A stretch of DNA of 64,000 nucleotides from JAFNGF01 sp964567045 (GCA_964567045.1 CAZMLE010000002.1:1-64000); one strand, 5' to 3'; counted from the stretch's first letter, positions 46,564 to 57,150 are shown. Program-made: numbers and translations. The notes: a model not told the origin generated them from the letters alone.

Positions 46564-47520
46564 TTATCTGTACTTGGCAATTCCATATTCGCGCCACCAC
46601 GCGATTGTCCGCCTCAGACCTTCCTCAAATGGCGTCTGGGCCTGGAATCCGAAAAGCTCCTTTGCACGGCTGGTATCAAGACAGCGTCTTGGCTGACCGT
46701 CTGGTTTTGAGATGTCCCAAATTATTCTTCCAGTAAAGCCGGTCAACAACTTTATTTTCTCGGCTAAGTCTCCTATCGTGATCTCAAACCCTGCTCCGAG
46801 GTTAACGGGCTCATGGCCATCGTATCGTTGTGCAGCCATAACTATTCCGCGGGCCGCATCCTCGACATACAAAAATTCTCTGCTTGCAGAGCCCGTGCCC
46901 CACAAGGTGACGCTTTCTGACCCGCTGTCAAGAGCGTGGCAAAATTTACGTATCAGTGCTGGTACAACATGGCTCGTTTCAAGATCGAAGTTGTCACCGG
47001 GACCATACAAATTGACCGGCAGCAGGTATATCCCATTTAGCCCATACTGGTCACGATATGCCTGCAGCATGACGAGCAAGGCTTTCTTGGCTATCCCGTA
47101 GGGAGCGTTGGTTTCTTCAGGATAGCCGTTCCAAAGGTCTTCTTCTTTGAAAGGTACGGGTGTAAATTTGGGATACGCGCAAATGGTGCCTATTTGGAGG
47201 AACTTCTTGATTCTGCGAATCCTGGCGTGCTCGATAAGGTGCAGCCCCATTGCCATATTTGCGTAGAAAAACCGGCCAGGATTCTCGCGATTTGCCCCGA
47301 TTCCCCCGACTTCGGCAGCTAGGTGGAACACTACGGTTGGATTCATGTCGTCATACATCTTGACGACATCTTCTTCTTTTGTGAGATCATAATCCGATCT
47401 GAGAGGAATCAGCAAGCTCTCGCTTCGGGCACCAAATTTGACCAGCTCTTTTTGAAGATACCTCCCCAGGAACCCAGCACCCCCGGTGACTACAATCCGT
47501 TCTTTGGAGAAATCTATCAA
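46564..47520 (-). CDS. fcl: GDP-L-fucose synthase
   Basis: An NADPH-dependent epimerase/reductase of 318 residues that turns GDP-4-keto-6-deoxymannose into GDP-L-fucose. The Rossmann motif is [12 protein letters not shown]; the active site is at [12 protein letters not shown] and [18 protein letters not shown] (Ser/Tyr/Lys). The start is TTG, with GGGGAGG eight bases upstream, and it overlaps the gmd stop (TTGA). Product sugar is used by the following polysaccharide cluster. Confidence 0.93.
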   Translation of the reverse strand: MIDFSKERIVVTGGAGFLGRYLQKELVKFGARSESLLIPLRSDYDLTKEEDVVKMYDDMNPTVVFHLAAEVGGIGANRENPGRFFYANMAMGLHLIEHARIRRIKKFLQIGTICAYPKFTPVPFKEEDLWNGYPEETNAPYGIAKKALLVMLQAYRDQYGLNGIYLLPVNLYGPGDNFDLETSHVVPALIRKFCHALDSGSESVTLWGTGSASREFLYVEDAARGIVMAAQRYDGHEPVNLGAGFEITIGDLAEKIKLLTGFTGRIIWDISKPDGQPRRCLDTSRAKELFGFQAQTPFEEGLRRTIAWWREYGIAKYR

Positions 47521-48557
47521 TCTGTATTCCTCCCCGTCGTAGTTGCCTTTCTGCCGTTCTCAACAAGAACTTTCTCTTGCTTGGCTAATGCCCAATCTGC
47601 TTCGACCATCATTTCAAGCAGCTCTCCGAAACGAACTGTGGGCTGCCAATTCAAGAGGCGCTTGGCCTTGGAAGCATCACCACATAGTACATCTACTTCC
47701 GCAGGACGGAAATACCGCGGGTCAGTTTCTGTGTGCTTTTCCCAGTCAAGGCCGACATAGCGGAAGGCCAAATCCAGAAACTCCCGTACCGAGTGCGTCT
47801 CGCCGGTAGCAATGACGTAATCGTTGGGTTCTTCCTTTTGTAGCATCAGCCACATGGCCTGCACATAATCACCGGCAAATCCCCAGTCCCGCTTGGCGTC
47901 CGGGTTACCCAGGTATAGCTTGTCCTGCAACCCTTCCTTTATCCGTGTAGCTGCACGTGTGATTTTGCGTGTAACAAACGTCTCACCACGGCGTGGTGAC
48001 TCGTGATTAAACAATATTCCGTTGCAACAGAACATTCTGTAACTCTCGCGGTAATTTATTGTCTGCCAAAAGCTATATACCTTGGCACAAGCATAAGGAC
48101 TTCGTGGATGAAACGGCGTAGTCTCCTTCTGAGGCATTTCGGTAGCTTTGCCGAACATCTCGCTGGACGAAGCCTGATAGAACCGTGCCTGCAGGCCGGT
48201 GTCGCGTATAGCCTCTAAGAGCCGCACCGTACCGACAGCATCAACCTGAGCAGTATAAACAGGCTGGTCGAAGCTTACGCGCACATGCGATTGAGCGCCG
48301 AGATTATATATTTCGTCCGGCATGACGTTTGTTAGTATCTGTCGCAGGCCAATCCCGTCTGTTAGGTCACCATAGTGAAGGAATATCGCTGTGCCTGGCT
48401 TGTGCGGATCCGTATACAGGTGATCAATCCTTTGTGTGTTGAACGAGCTTGACCTGCGGACTATACCGTGTACTTCATAGCCTTTGCTGAGCAACAGTTC
48501 GGCCAAATAACTGCCATCCTGGCCGGTAATACCAGTAATCAGAGCTCTTTTAGCCAT
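47517..48557 (-). CDS. gmd: GDP-mannose 4,6-dehydratase
   Basis: A 346-residue short-chain dehydrogenase that makes GDP-4-keto-6-deoxymannose, the first step of GDP-L-fucose synthesis. The motifs [37 protein letters not shown] and [10 protein letters not shown] are those of Gmd. GGAGG is 11 bases before the ATG. It is the first gene of the gmd-fcl pair on the minus strand. Confidence 0.95.
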   Translation of the reverse strand: MAKRALITGITGQDGSYLAELLLSKGYEVHGIVRRSSSFNTQRIDHLYTDPHKPGTAIFLHYGDLTDGIGLRQILTNVMPDEIYNLGAQSHVRVSFDQPVYTAQVDAVGTVRLLEAIRDTGLQARFYQASSSEMFGKATEMPQKETTPFHPRSPYACAKVYSFWQTINYRESYRMFCCNGILFNHESPRRGETFVTRKITRAATRIKEGLQDKLYLGNPDAKRDWGFAGDYVQAMWLMLQKEEPNDYVIATGETHSVREFLDLAFRYVGLDWEKHTETDPRYFRPAEVDVLCGDASKAKRLLNWQPTVRFGELLEMMVEADWALAKQEKVLVENGRKATTTGRNTD

Positions 48558-49302
48558 CCCAAAAATTCCTCCTATCAGTGATTAGTCGTGACTTGGCAGA
48601 CAGAACCACCTGAGGTTTCTCAAATAAGCAATCTCCTATCATACGGGTAACAACTGTTCATAATGCTACCACACCCAATTGTATAATGCAAGCTGCGTGG
48701 CTATACCCACAGGGTCTTTCAATTCTGCGACTTTGCCCTCAGTTTGGAGTTGTCAGAATATCATAGGCTTCAGGGAAAGCCTGGAAAACAAGGTCGGACT
48801 GAACGGATTCGGCCGGTTCATGCCTCAGATTACCGAGAACTGAAAGGCCCTGGCTATACGCACACACCCCAGAAGCAGGAGGTTATTTTGGTAAAAGGCT
48901 TGACAAGCCACCAGCAAGCATGTTGTACTATTTACTGCGCGGTGAGGTTGGTTAGAAATGTTGTAATCGTTCACAGCGAAAAACTGGCGTCTTCATGTCA
49001 TTGCGAGGCCGTTAGGCCGAAGCAATCCTAACCTCGCGTAGCCCAGAGACTGCCGTGCTCGGCTCTGCCTCGCTTGCAATGACCAAAAATGGCCAAAATT
49101 TGACATGTTACCCCGTGAACGATTACAAAATGTTTATCCAGGAGCTGAACTTTTGCAAAAATGCTCAACCACGGGAAAAATCCATCCAGGAAGTTTGCGC
49201 TTTGCACACGGATAGCTGTTCAAAAAAGCAATTTGGTGTAGCTCACATGGCTGAGGCTGAAACATCGGTGTCGCCCTCGGTTTTACCCTAAAACTGTAAA
49301 AG
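48558..49302. other. Repeat-bearing spacer upstream of gmd
   Basis: About 745 bases with no convincing gene. Family B repeats occupy 48997-49083 (GTCATTGCGAGGCCG...AGCAATCC, then GCTTGCAATGACC). The rest has no structure I recognise. Confidence 0.5.
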
Positions 49303-49833
49303 TTGAGCGGTTACTCTAAAGAAGCAAAAAGTGTGACCAGAAGAATAATAACCAAGAAAGAGCCAAGAAATTGCCTGAGAACAGATAGGGCACACCAGCA
49401 AATTAAGGCTCGCAAATACCTGGCAGTGGTTGATAAATCTTTTTGTTGTTGGGCTTATCCATTCAACTTGATAAAACGAATAGATAAGCTCATACATGCA
49501 GGGGAAATTCTTAGAGGTGATGATACCTGCTGCGTGTCTCGTGTTTTGTGGAACGATAAAAACGCAGTAGTTAGAAAATATAATCACAAAGGGCTTGTTT
49601 ATTCACTGTTTCGCACTCCTATGGGATCGCGAGCACGTCGTGACTGGTTTAATGCGCATCGGCTTGAGAAACCGGACATAGCTGCGCCGAGACCGCCGGC
49701 CTACATTGAGGAACGTAGAGAAATGCTCATTTGGAAATCCTATTTTGTAAACGAATATATTGAGGGGCGAAGAATTTGTGACTTGCTGGGTCAGAGTGAT
49801 GTCACTTGAAACACGCTCTCGAAAAGCATTAGG
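49303..49833 (+). pseudogene. Truncated LPS-kinase-like gene
   Basis: The open part (49303-49809) encodes 168 residues that match the second kinase domain of the following gene, with segments ARKYLAVVDKSFC, VVRKYNHKGLVYSLF and EERREMLIWKSYFVNEYIEG. A TGA falls where the neighbour has Gln, yet nucleotide similarity continues in frame for about 27 bases more. It ends exactly where the terminal repeat at 49834 begins. The catalytic HGD loop is missing. It looks like a duplicate inactivated by an insertion. Confidence 0.75.
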
Positions 49834-49954
49834 CAGATTTAGACCCGACAATAAAGTTCTTAAGGGTAGCACACATCGGGCCGATTTGATACATTCCCGC
49901 CGCTTCCGTCACTGGGAATGTATCCCTATGAGTGCCTAATGGGGTCTAAATCTG
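49834..49954. mobile_element. 121-bp MITE-like element with 13-bp terminal inverted repeats
   Basis: Perfect inverted ends CAGATTTAGACCC and GGGTCTAAATCTG, with a second inverted pair ATTAGGC/GCCTAAT overlapping them. No coding capacity. It sits at the break point of the truncated kinase gene. Confidence 0.6.
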
Positions 49955-50054
49955 TTTCGCTCACAACTGGGAGATCCGAAAGTGACAAGCCTATATCATT
50001 TTCCATCAAACACAAGTTATGTCTGGCACTTAAAAGTTATTGTAGAGGTCGATC

Positions 50055-51635
50055 TTGGGAAAGCTGAGTTCCGCCAAGAACTTTGCTGACGATTTTGACA
50101 AGACGCAATTCGGGAAGTGGGAAATTCTCATTCGAAGAAGCTTTCCGAAAGAGGAAATTGCGAAATTGCTTTCTCTGATTGACCCGGCGACTCAAGGGAG
50201 TGATCGACCTGTCGAGGTCCCCTCCTCAGAGCACACACGTGTGTTCAAATGCAATGTCTGTATTAATGGTACCAGGTATTTCCTGTATCTGAAGCGGCAC
50301 CTTTGCCGCTCAGCGTGGGATTTTCTGAAACAGTTCTTCCGTCCCAGCCGCGCAAAGCGTGCCTTCAATGCTTCAATAATGTTGCAAAAGAATGGTTTCG
50401 ATGTCCCTGCTCTTGTCGGTTTGTTCGAACGCCGAATCGGTCCTTTTCTTATAGAGGATTTGCTGATAACTGAGGATGTCGAGCACGCCAAGCCGATAGT
50501 AGAGTATTTTAGGGATATATATCGTGCCTCCGATACGGATACGCTATTTTGCAGACGCAAACTGATCAAAAGCTTCGGTGAAACAATTGGCCTAATGCAT
50601 GCCAAGGGTATTTTTCACGGGGATTTGCAGTTGGGTAACGTATTTGCAAGACAAGAGGAGAGCACTTGGCGGTTCTTTTTTCTTGACAACGAACGAACGA
50701 AAATGTTTGAGAGGCTACCCGCTCGGCTGCGCTTAAAAAATCTCGTACAGCTTAATATGTTTCGGGAGAATATTCACAATACCGACCGCATGAGATTTTT
50801 CAGCAGCTACCGGGCTCAGAATGCAAGGCGCATAAAGAGGGACAAGTCTCCGATTAGAAAAGTCCTCAAGAAGACGAATTCGCGCTTAGAAAATAAGAGA
50901 AGACCAAATAGAAACATGAGAAAATATCATCGAACAAATGTAAGATACCTCCGCATTAGCACAGGTAGATGGCTTGCTGTATTTGACAGAAGCTTTTGTC
51001 AAGGAGCAGACCAACTTGAGTTTGTAAGAAGAATAGATGAGCTAATGGATAAGGGAGAGCTTCTTAAAAAAGGCAGTACTTGCTTTGTGTCCCATTTCAT
51101 GTGGAACAGTAAGGATGTAGTAACCAAGCGATATAATCACCAGGGACTTGTCCATTCACTGCGGCATACTATCAAACGTCCCCGCGCCTTTCGGGCCTGG
51201 ATAAACGGACATCGGCTTATGGGGATAGAGATACCTACGGCTAAACCGCTGGCATATTTTGAAGAGCGGAAAGGACCGCTCGTCTGGAAGTCTTATCTTG
51301 TAACCGAATACGTTGAGGGACAGATGCTCTATCATTTTCTCAGGGATAGCAATGTCACCCAAGAAAGACGCTCAATAGTAGCTCGGCAGGTTGCAGAGAT
51401 GCTGGACAAGCTCGGTAAATACCGGATCACTCATGGCGACCTAAAGCATTCCAACGTCTTGATTACAGAGACCGGACCTGTTTTGACAGACCTTGATGGG
51501 ATGAAAGTATATCGGTGCAACTGGTGGTTCAAAATCAGGAGGAATAAAGATATAGCTCGTCTCAAAAAAACATGGACCAATAAGCCAAAGGTAACAAGAA
51601 ACGTCAAAAACAGCCCATCAAGTTTAATGCCGTGA
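50055..51635 (+). CDS. Tandem double-domain LPS kinase-like protein
   Basis: A 526-residue cytoplasmic protein made of two protein-kinase-fold domains of the KdkA/WaaP (LPS heptose or Kdo kinase) type. The first has GIFHGDLQLGNVFA, then FFLDNERT; the second (about 290-510) has YRITHGDLKHSNVLI and LTDLDGMKVYR. Both keep the catalytic HGD and the metal-binding Asp. The usual proteins have one domain. The TTG start has AGAGG about seven bases upstream. It reads against the cluster around it and converges with an FkbM gene. Phosphorylation of an LPS sugar is the likely role. Confidence 0.75.
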   Translation: MGKLSSAKNFADDFDKTQFGKWEILIRRSFPKEEIAKLLSLIDPATQGSDRPVEVPSSEHTRVFKCNVCINGTRYFLYLKRHLCRSAWDFLKQFFRPSRAKRAFNASIMLQKNGFDVPALVGLFERRIGPFLIEDLLITEDVEHAKPIVEYFRDIYRASDTDTLFCRRKLIKSFGETIGLMHAKGIFHGDLQLGNVFARQEESTWRFFFLDNERTKMFERLPARLRLKNLVQLNMFRENIHNTDRMRFFSSYRAQNARRIKRDKSPIRKVLKKTNSRLENKRRPNRNMRKYHRTNVRYLRISTGRWLAVFDRSFCQGADQLEFVRRIDELMDKGELLKKGSTCFVSHFMWNSKDVVTKRYNHQGLVHSLRHTIKRPRAFRAWINGHRLMGIEIPTAKPLAYFEERKGPLVWKSYLVTEYVEGQMLYHFLRDSNVTQERRSIVARQVAEMLDKLGKYRITHGDLKHSNVLITETGPVLTDLDGMKVYRCNWWFKIRRNKDIARLKKTWTNKPKVTRNVKNSPSSLMP

Positions 51636-51654
51636 GCAAGCGGAGTTTGTGCCT

Positions 51655-52386
51655 TCAAAGGGCGACTTGTTTTAGATTCAAAAAGATAGCGTTGCCCCAC
51701 ATGATCAGCCCATTTGGGTTATATTTCGGTTTGAATATGTCATAAAGCACAAACCCGTGCTCACGAAAAAATGAATCAACGTCACTGTACATGACTCCAC
51801 CTTCGTATGCCACATTAAACCAGATTTCTGTGTACACCAGTAGCGTTGACTGGTGAAGGACGCCGGTGGCTCCATGAAGAGCCTTTAGTTCGCCGCCCTG
51901 AATATCGAATTTCATCAGATGGATGGCGGGATCCCCATTGCGTCTTGCCCATTCATCAATTCTAACGGTCTCGACTTTTTCCATAGTCTTAACGGACGCC
52001 CCTTCTGGCGCTATCTCCTTTAGGCGATTTCCCGGAGCCAAAAGAGACGTACAGCCGGGCGATTCGGTTACGTAAAGATTGGCGGTTCCTTCCCGGTCAG
52101 ACAACGCCAGAAACTGGGGATGAAATCTGGGCTCAGCTTTTGTGTACTTCACAAGCGTATCCGCATAAATGGGGTTGGGCTCAAACGCATACACGTGCGC
52201 CGCGGGGAACTTTCGCAGAAGCCTTTTTGATACTCGGCCGTTACTTGCCCCTGCATCGATAATTCCGGTTACCTCACAGCCTTTCAAAAGCCGGGCCATG
52301 ACCTCGTAAGGCTCATCGAGAGATACAAGGTTCCTGCCTTTTCCAAGGCACCTCTTCTTAAGAAACGAACTGACCGGATTCACCAT
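51655..52386 (-). CDS. FkbM-family methyltransferase
   Basis: A 243-residue SAM-dependent methyltransferase of the FkbM type, commonly acting on glycans. The SAM-binding stretch GIIDAGASNGRVSKRLL and the LMKFDIQGGELKALHGA motif are typical. GGAGG sits seven bases before the ATG. It lies beside a second, broken FkbM gene in the polysaccharide cluster and probably methylates a sugar hydroxyl. Confidence 0.9.
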   Translation of the reverse strand: MVNPVSSFLKKRCLGKGRNLVSLDEPYEVMARLLKGCEVTGIIDAGASNGRVSKRLLRKFPAAHVYAFEPNPIYADTLVKYTKAEPRFHPQFLALSDREGTANLYVTESPGCTSLLAPGNRLKEIAPEGASVKTMEKVETVRIDEWARRNGDPAIHLMKFDIQGGELKALHGATGVLHQSTLLVYTEIWFNVAYEGGVMYSDVDSFFREHGFVLYDIFKPKYNPNGLIMWGNAIFLNLKQVAL

Positions 52387-52444
52387 GCATTTGCCTCCAC
52401 ATGGCTTACGTCATGCAGAAAAACGCGAACAGCTAAAACACCCT

Positions 52445-53376
52445 TCAATAAATAGGACTGTGGTCACAGGTGTAGAATACGAAGTTTCTTGCCTTTGTTA
52501 AGTCCTCTTTGGGAAGGCTTCCTTTGGCTACCGAGTCCTGACCAACAGACAGATATTGATAGCCCAAATCAGCCATGACATTGAACATGTCTTCCGCAGT
52601 TACGCCATATTTCGCGAGTCTATGCTCTTCTATTTCCATCAAAATCATGGGCTTTAGAGCGATTATACTCTGCTGGGCGCCCAACAAAAATTCGTACTCA
52701 TACCCTTCTATGTCTACTTTGACAAAATCAATCTTGTCAATTTCCTGCTCATTCTTCAGCAAATTGTCCAGCGTAGTAACCTCCACCTCTACCGTCGGCA
52801 GGTTCGCGTGGACATTACCGGCCTGGTATTCTATGTGGTTCTTAGGTCCCAGCGAAGAAACCAATTTAGCTGTGGGTCCTTACTTCCCAATGCGACATTA
52901 AAAGGTTCAATAACATCACTGAGATTGTTATGTCTGATATTCATAACCAACATGTCGTACGTTTTGGGTACGGGTTCTATGGCCAAGACTTTCTTTGCCC
53001 TTTGCCTGGCAGCCAGCATTGAAAAATAACCTATGTGTGCTCCAACATCCACGAAGATATCTCCCTCTTTAAGATTATTCACGATAAAAGAACTCTCCAG
53101 CTGCTCCCAGGCTGGGTTCACCTGCAGCTCTAAGATCCTGTCTCTCAAATTGCAGTACACGAAAAAGCCATATTGGGTCTCAAACCAAAGCCCCTCCTCA
53201 TCAATGCAGAAAGGTCTAATCTTCTTGTCCTTCACGTTTTGGGTCAGCGCCGCGAGAAGGAAATTATTCCACCTTCTCCTCAAAGAATTCACAAGCCGCA
53301 TAGTCATTTCTCTTTTCTGTGCATAACTGAACAACTCGTTGAACAATAAGTATTGCGTTATGGATTTCGAGCCCAC
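52445..53376 (-). pseudogene. FkbM-family methyltransferase with a frameshift
   Basis: Two adjacent frames make up one FkbM methyltransferase. The N-terminal part (52831-53376) has DIFVDVGAHIGYFSMLAA, and the C-terminal part (52445-52864) has DFVKVDIEGYEYEFLLGA. The join is near 52865-52880, where one extra base would restore ...DPQAKLVSSLGPKNH. Either a recent single-base loss or a sequencing error is responsible. The N-terminal start is unsure (a GTG at 53376, or an ATG near 53307). Confidence 0.8.
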
Positions 53377-53405
53377 TACATCGCAAAGCCTTCAACAGCA
53401 CTTAG

Positions 53406-54401
53406 CTAAAGATTATCGCTGGCTATGCACTCGATAATCAGATCACACAGTTTTTCTCCGATGACTTTAATATCATAGTTCTTGGCCAGCTCCACACCTG
53501 CTTTACCCATTCTTGTCCTCAATTGCGGGTTCTCTATCAATTGGCTAATCTTCTCGATCCACTGGTGGGTCTCTCTGGCCAGAAACCCGGTAATGCTATC
53601 CCGCAAGTATTCAGAATTGGTCCCCACCGGTGCGGCGACTACTGGTAAACCAGCAGCGGAATACTCCAGAACCTTAAAACTGCACTTACCTCTGGTAAAC
53701 CGGTTCTCCGGCAATGGTGCAAGCCCAATGTCGCTTGTGGCCAAGTCGATTCCGCGAGTATCCGCAGACCACTTGCGCTTTTCAACAGGCATATTTTTCA
53801 GATCAAGGAAATCATCACATACTACTCGCAGAACAACTTTATCGAATCGTGCCCCAATTTCTTCAAGCGCAGGCCTAATTTCCTGAAGATAGCCGAGCGT
53901 GCTCTTACTGCCTATCCAGACAAGGCGAATTTTATCATCAACTCTGGCAGGAGAATCAACGACATAGTCACCTACTTTCAGGCCGATGGGAAGAACCTTA
54001 ACATTAGAATTGAACCTTCGTGCGTGCTCAGCAAGATAAGAACTGCCGGCTATCACCATATCCGCCAGCTTGACAGACCTTCGCCAAGGCTGGAAGTGAG
54101 ACCTGCTATCATGCTCGGGCGTTTTATCGCTATACATTATTGCATCATCAAAATTATAGATGACCTTTTTGCTGTATCGACGTAACCCAAAAGCGTCGAG
54201 GAAATTCAGCTTCTTTTTGTGCAGGAAAACACCGTCGAAATCCGATGCTCGCTTAAACAGCCTTCGACGTGCCAAGAACCCGGACGGCAACTTGGCAACC
54301 TCGCACTGGATACCGTTACGACGCAAAATATCGCAATAGGCCCCAATCCGCTGCCGAAAGCTCGCTCGATCAGGATTATTTGTCAGAATAAGTAAATTCA
54401 C
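53406..54401 (-). CDS. GT4-like glycosyltransferase
   Basis: A 331-residue glycosyltransferase with the GT-B fold. It has a C-terminal nucleotide-sugar region (SFKVLEYSAAGLPVVAAPVG) with the acidic donor-binding stretch, and RLVWIGSKSTLGYL in the middle. The GTG start overlaps the GT2 stop (GTGA), so it is coupled. It should add a hexose to the growing surface glycan. Confidence 0.88.
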   Translation of the reverse strand: MNLLILTNNPDRASFRQRIGAYCDILRRNGIQCEVAKLPSGFLARRRLFKRASDFDGVFLHKKKLNFLDAFGLRRYSKKVIYNFDDAIMYSDKTPEHDSRSHFQPWRRSVKLADMVIAGSSYLAEHARRFNSNVKVLPIGLKVGDYVVDSPARVDDKIRLVWIGSKSTLGYLQEIRPALEEIGARFDKVVLRVVCDDFLDLKNMPVEKRKWSADTRGIDLATSDIGLAPLPENRFTRGKCSFKVLEYSAAGLPVVAAPVGTNSEYLRDSITGFLARETHQWIEKISQLIENPQLRTRMGKAGVELAKNYDIKVIGEKLCDLIIECIASDNL

Positions 54402-55462
54402 CGCTTCAGAAGATCCTTGAAACTTGAAATTAGCGATTTTCTTTGCTTGGCCTGTAACTCTTTAACTTTAGCGATGCCGAATGAATCATACTGCCCCGTA
54501 AGCTTGATGAAATCGATAAAATGGAACCCGAAGTGTGCGGCAATCTTTGCGGCCAGCTTTTCATCAGCGAGCATTTCAAAAATTACATCAAGCCCAAAAG
54601 TGTGGTGAAATTGCTTTTCAGACCCTTTCAAGGCGAGCATCGCTAGTGCAAACGGTATAAGGTCGTCACCAAATTCTTTACTGTATTCCTGAACCTCAGG
54701 GAATATTCTGAAAAAATCATGAACATTTTCTATTTTCAGGTAGTTGCTTAAAATATGACGGTATTCCCACCAAATTCTCTTCAGAGTTTCGGGTTTGCTG
54801 GCGCTTATATTGGCCTTGTTGCTACGAAGGCGAAACTTAATCAAATCTTGCTGTATTATATGTATCTCATATTTCATGCACAGCCTAATCCAGAAATCAA
54901 GATCAGGTAGCTGAGCTAACCGTTTGTCCAGATAACCTACCTTTTCATAGCATTCTCGCCGAATCAGAACGGTTGGGTGGCATAAACAGTTGCCTTGGTA
55001 GAAAAAATGGTTTAGCCATTCATATCGCGATCGGTTTTGCTGTTTAAAGATACGGTGGTAAGAGTGTTTTTTGCCTGACCAAGGTCGGCCGTTTTCATCT
55101 ACAATCTGGGCGTGCCCAAAAACAGCTCCGATTTGATGGTGTTCATCTAAGAAACGAACCTGTTTTTCAAGTTTAAAAGGCAAAAAAGTATCATCTGAGT
55201 TCAAAACTGCAATGTATTGGCTGTTAGCCTCGTCAAGGCAGTTTCCCATCGCTACACATGCTCCTCGATTATTTTCGAAACAAAACAATTTTATTCGTTG
55301 ATCGGAGAATCTTCTAAGTTCTCTTACGGTTTGGTCAGTAGAGCCATCATCCGTAATTACAATCTCAAAGTCCTGGAAGGTCTGGTCCAGCACGCTCTGT
55401 ATCGCCTCGGCAACGTATTTTTCGTGATTATATGAGGGAATGACGACACTGACTCGCGGCAT
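54398..55462 (-). CDS. GT2-family glycosyltransferase
   Basis: A 354-residue GT-A enzyme. VSVVIPSYNHEKYVAEAIQS, then ITDDGSTDQT and AVLNSDDTFLP (DxD-like) are typical of GT2. A long C-terminal region follows. It ends inside the GT4 start, within the minus-strand operon. Confidence 0.93.
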   Translation of the reverse strand: MPRVSVVIPSYNHEKYVAEAIQSVLDQTFQDFEIVITDDGSTDQTVRELRRFSDQRIKLFCFENNRGACVAMGNCLDEANSQYIAVLNSDDTFLPFKLEKQVRFLDEHHQIGAVFGHAQIVDENGRPWSGKKHSYHRIFKQQNRSRYEWLNHFFYQGNCLCHPTVLIRRECYEKVGYLDKRLAQLPDLDFWIRLCMKYEIHIIQQDLIKFRLRSNKANISASKPETLKRIWWEYRHILSNYLKIENVHDFFRIFPEVQEYSKEFGDDLIPFALAMLALKGSEKQFHHTFGLDVIFEMLADEKLAAKIAAHFGFHFIDFIKLTGQYDSFGIAKVKELQAKQRKSLISSFKDLLKR

Positions 55463-55474
55463 ATTATCACGCCT

Positions 55475-56644
55475 TTATCGCCTAAAACTCTTTAGAATGT
55501 TACAAATTCGTTCTATATCGTTGACCGTGAGATCCCCATATAACGGCATACATAAAACATCTTTTGCAACCTTGTTCGCAACGGGCAAATTAGAGGGTGC
55601 TGCAGACGTTATGTGACGGTAGCATGGGTAATCACTACACAGCGGAAAGAAATACTTTCTGGTAAATATGTTATATTCCTTAAATTTCTTGTAGATAAAG
55701 TCTCGCGAACAGCCGAAAACCCTGCTTTCTACACGAATTACAAAGTACTGATAATTGCTTTTTACGCTGGGTGGGGTTGTCAAAAAGGTAATGCCGTCGA
55801 CATCTTTTAGAAAATGTTGATAAGCAGCAACAAGACTTTTCCGTTTCTTAATTTCTTCATCGATATAGTTTAGATTTACAAGCCCGAGAATGGCCTGGAT
55901 CTCGTTCATTTTGCCATTGATGCCGGGCATTATCACTTCTTCTTCGTTTTTAATACCGAAGTTTTTTAGGAAATCTATTCTATCTTTCAGGTTCACATCT
56001 TTGAAAACAAGAGCACCTCCTTCAGCAGTATGGAAAGCCTTGGTTGCGTGAAAACTCATCATGGAAATGTCGCCGAAGTTACCTATGCCAATACCATCAA
56101 CTTCAACTGCAAAAGCATGTGCGGCGTCATAGATAACTCTTAACCCGTAACGATCAGCTATGTTACGGATTCCCATAGTATCACAAGGTGTTCCGAATAC
56201 GTGAACCGCCAATATCGCTGTTGTTTGAGGTGTGATTAATGATTCTATCTTACTTGCGTCTATATTCATTGTTATAGGATCGATGTCACAAAATATCGGT
56301 TTTATGTTGTTCCAAGCTAATACGTGTGGTGTTGCAGGAAAGGTAAAAGGTGTTGTGATGACCTCTCCTGAAAGGCGAAGACATTGACATGCAACTATAA
56401 GAGCAATCGTACCATTATTAAACAGGGAAAGATAAGGCACCCCCAGCTTTGATTGCAGTGCTTTCTCCAGAGCCATATGCTGGGGGCCATTGTTCGTTAG
56501 CCAACCGGAAGCCCAGACTTCCTCGAGTTTTTCTGTTACTTCCTTTAGATTTGGCAGAAGGGGACGGGTTATGTAAATCGGCTTATCAAATGGTTTAAGA
56601 CCCGCCGTAACTTTGCTTGTTCTGTTCTTCAAGATATTTTGCAT
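55475..56644 (-). CDS. DegT/DnrJ-family sugar aminotransferase
   Basis: A 389-residue PLP-dependent aminotransferase acting on a nucleotide-keto-sugar. The internal aldimine lysine is in MMSFHATKAFHTAEGGAL, and IYITRPLLPNL is the usual N-terminus. Its neighbour is a hexapeptide acyltransferase, as in FdtB/FdtC- or VioA/VioB-type modules for acetamido-deoxyhexoses. The region is AT-rich. The start overlaps the acyltransferase end by 50 bases. Confidence 0.9.
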   Translation of the reverse strand: MQNILKNRTSKVTAGLKPFDKPIYITRPLLPNLKEVTEKLEEVWASGWLTNNGPQHMALEKALQSKLGVPYLSLFNNGTIALIVACQCLRLSGEVITTPFTFPATPHVLAWNNIKPIFCDIDPITMNIDASKIESLITPQTTAILAVHVFGTPCDTMGIRNIADRYGLRVIYDAAHAFAVEVDGIGIGNFGDISMMSFHATKAFHTAEGGALVFKDVNLKDRIDFLKNFGIKNEEEVIMPGINGKMNEIQAILGLVNLNYIDEEIKKRKSLVAAYQHFLKDVDGITFLTTPPSVKSNYQYFVIRVESRVFGCSRDFIYKKFKEYNIFTRKYFFPLCSDYPCYRHITSAAPSNLPVANKVAKDVLCMPLYGDLTVNDIERICNILKSFRR

Positions 56645-57140
56645 AGGTTTTCATTACTCCTTCCCTATCTCTCTCACTTATTTTCCTATTACCAGCATAA
56701 ACACTCCACGGTTCTAAATTCCTTGTTACAACGGAGCATGCGGCGACGGTTACTCCTTCACCAATGGTTACACCAGGGCAGATAACACTATTTGCCCCAA
56801 CAACGGCGAATTTGCCAATGCTAATAGGAGCCCTTTTAGTATTCCTATACTTTTCATCTATTGTGGGATTGCCGAAACCCCAGTCCAGAAAGTCTTCCGA
56901 ACCTGTTAAAATTCTGCATCCCTGTGATATACCAGAAAAATCACCCATTGTGAATTCTTCCCCACCAGTTATTGAGGTAAAACATGCTATGTGAACATGA
57001 CTTCCTATTCTGATTCTCTTTTTGGCGTGGATAAAGACAAAATCATCTATGATCACGTTTGTTCCAAACTCTATATTTTCGATTCCTACAATTTTGGTAT
57101 ACTCAAAAGTCGTGACGCCTGGAATATCATACTTGCCCAT
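56595..57140 (-). CDS. Hexapeptide-repeat acyltransferase
   Basis: A 181-residue left-handed beta-helix acyltransferase. Repeats such as ISIGKFAVVGANSVICPGVT and IGEGVTVAACSVVTRNLE are clear. It lies directly upstream of the aminotransferase and probably N-acetylates the amino sugar made by it. Confidence 0.88.
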   Translation of the reverse strand: MGKYDIPGVTTFEYTKIVGIENIEFGTNVIIDDFVFIHAKKRIRIGSHVHIACFTSITGGEEFTMGDFSGISQGCRILTGSEDFLDWGFGNPTIDEKYRNTKRAPISIGKFAVVGANSVICPGVTIGEGVTVAACSVVTRNLEPWSVYAGNRKISERDREGVMKTYAKYLEEQNKQSYGGS

Positions 57141-57150
57141 GGTTCCAATC

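Noticed and set aside
48744..49031. Plus-strand 95-codon frame upstream of gmd
   Set aside because: Poor composition, no Shine-Dalgarno, and the end runs into a family B repeat.
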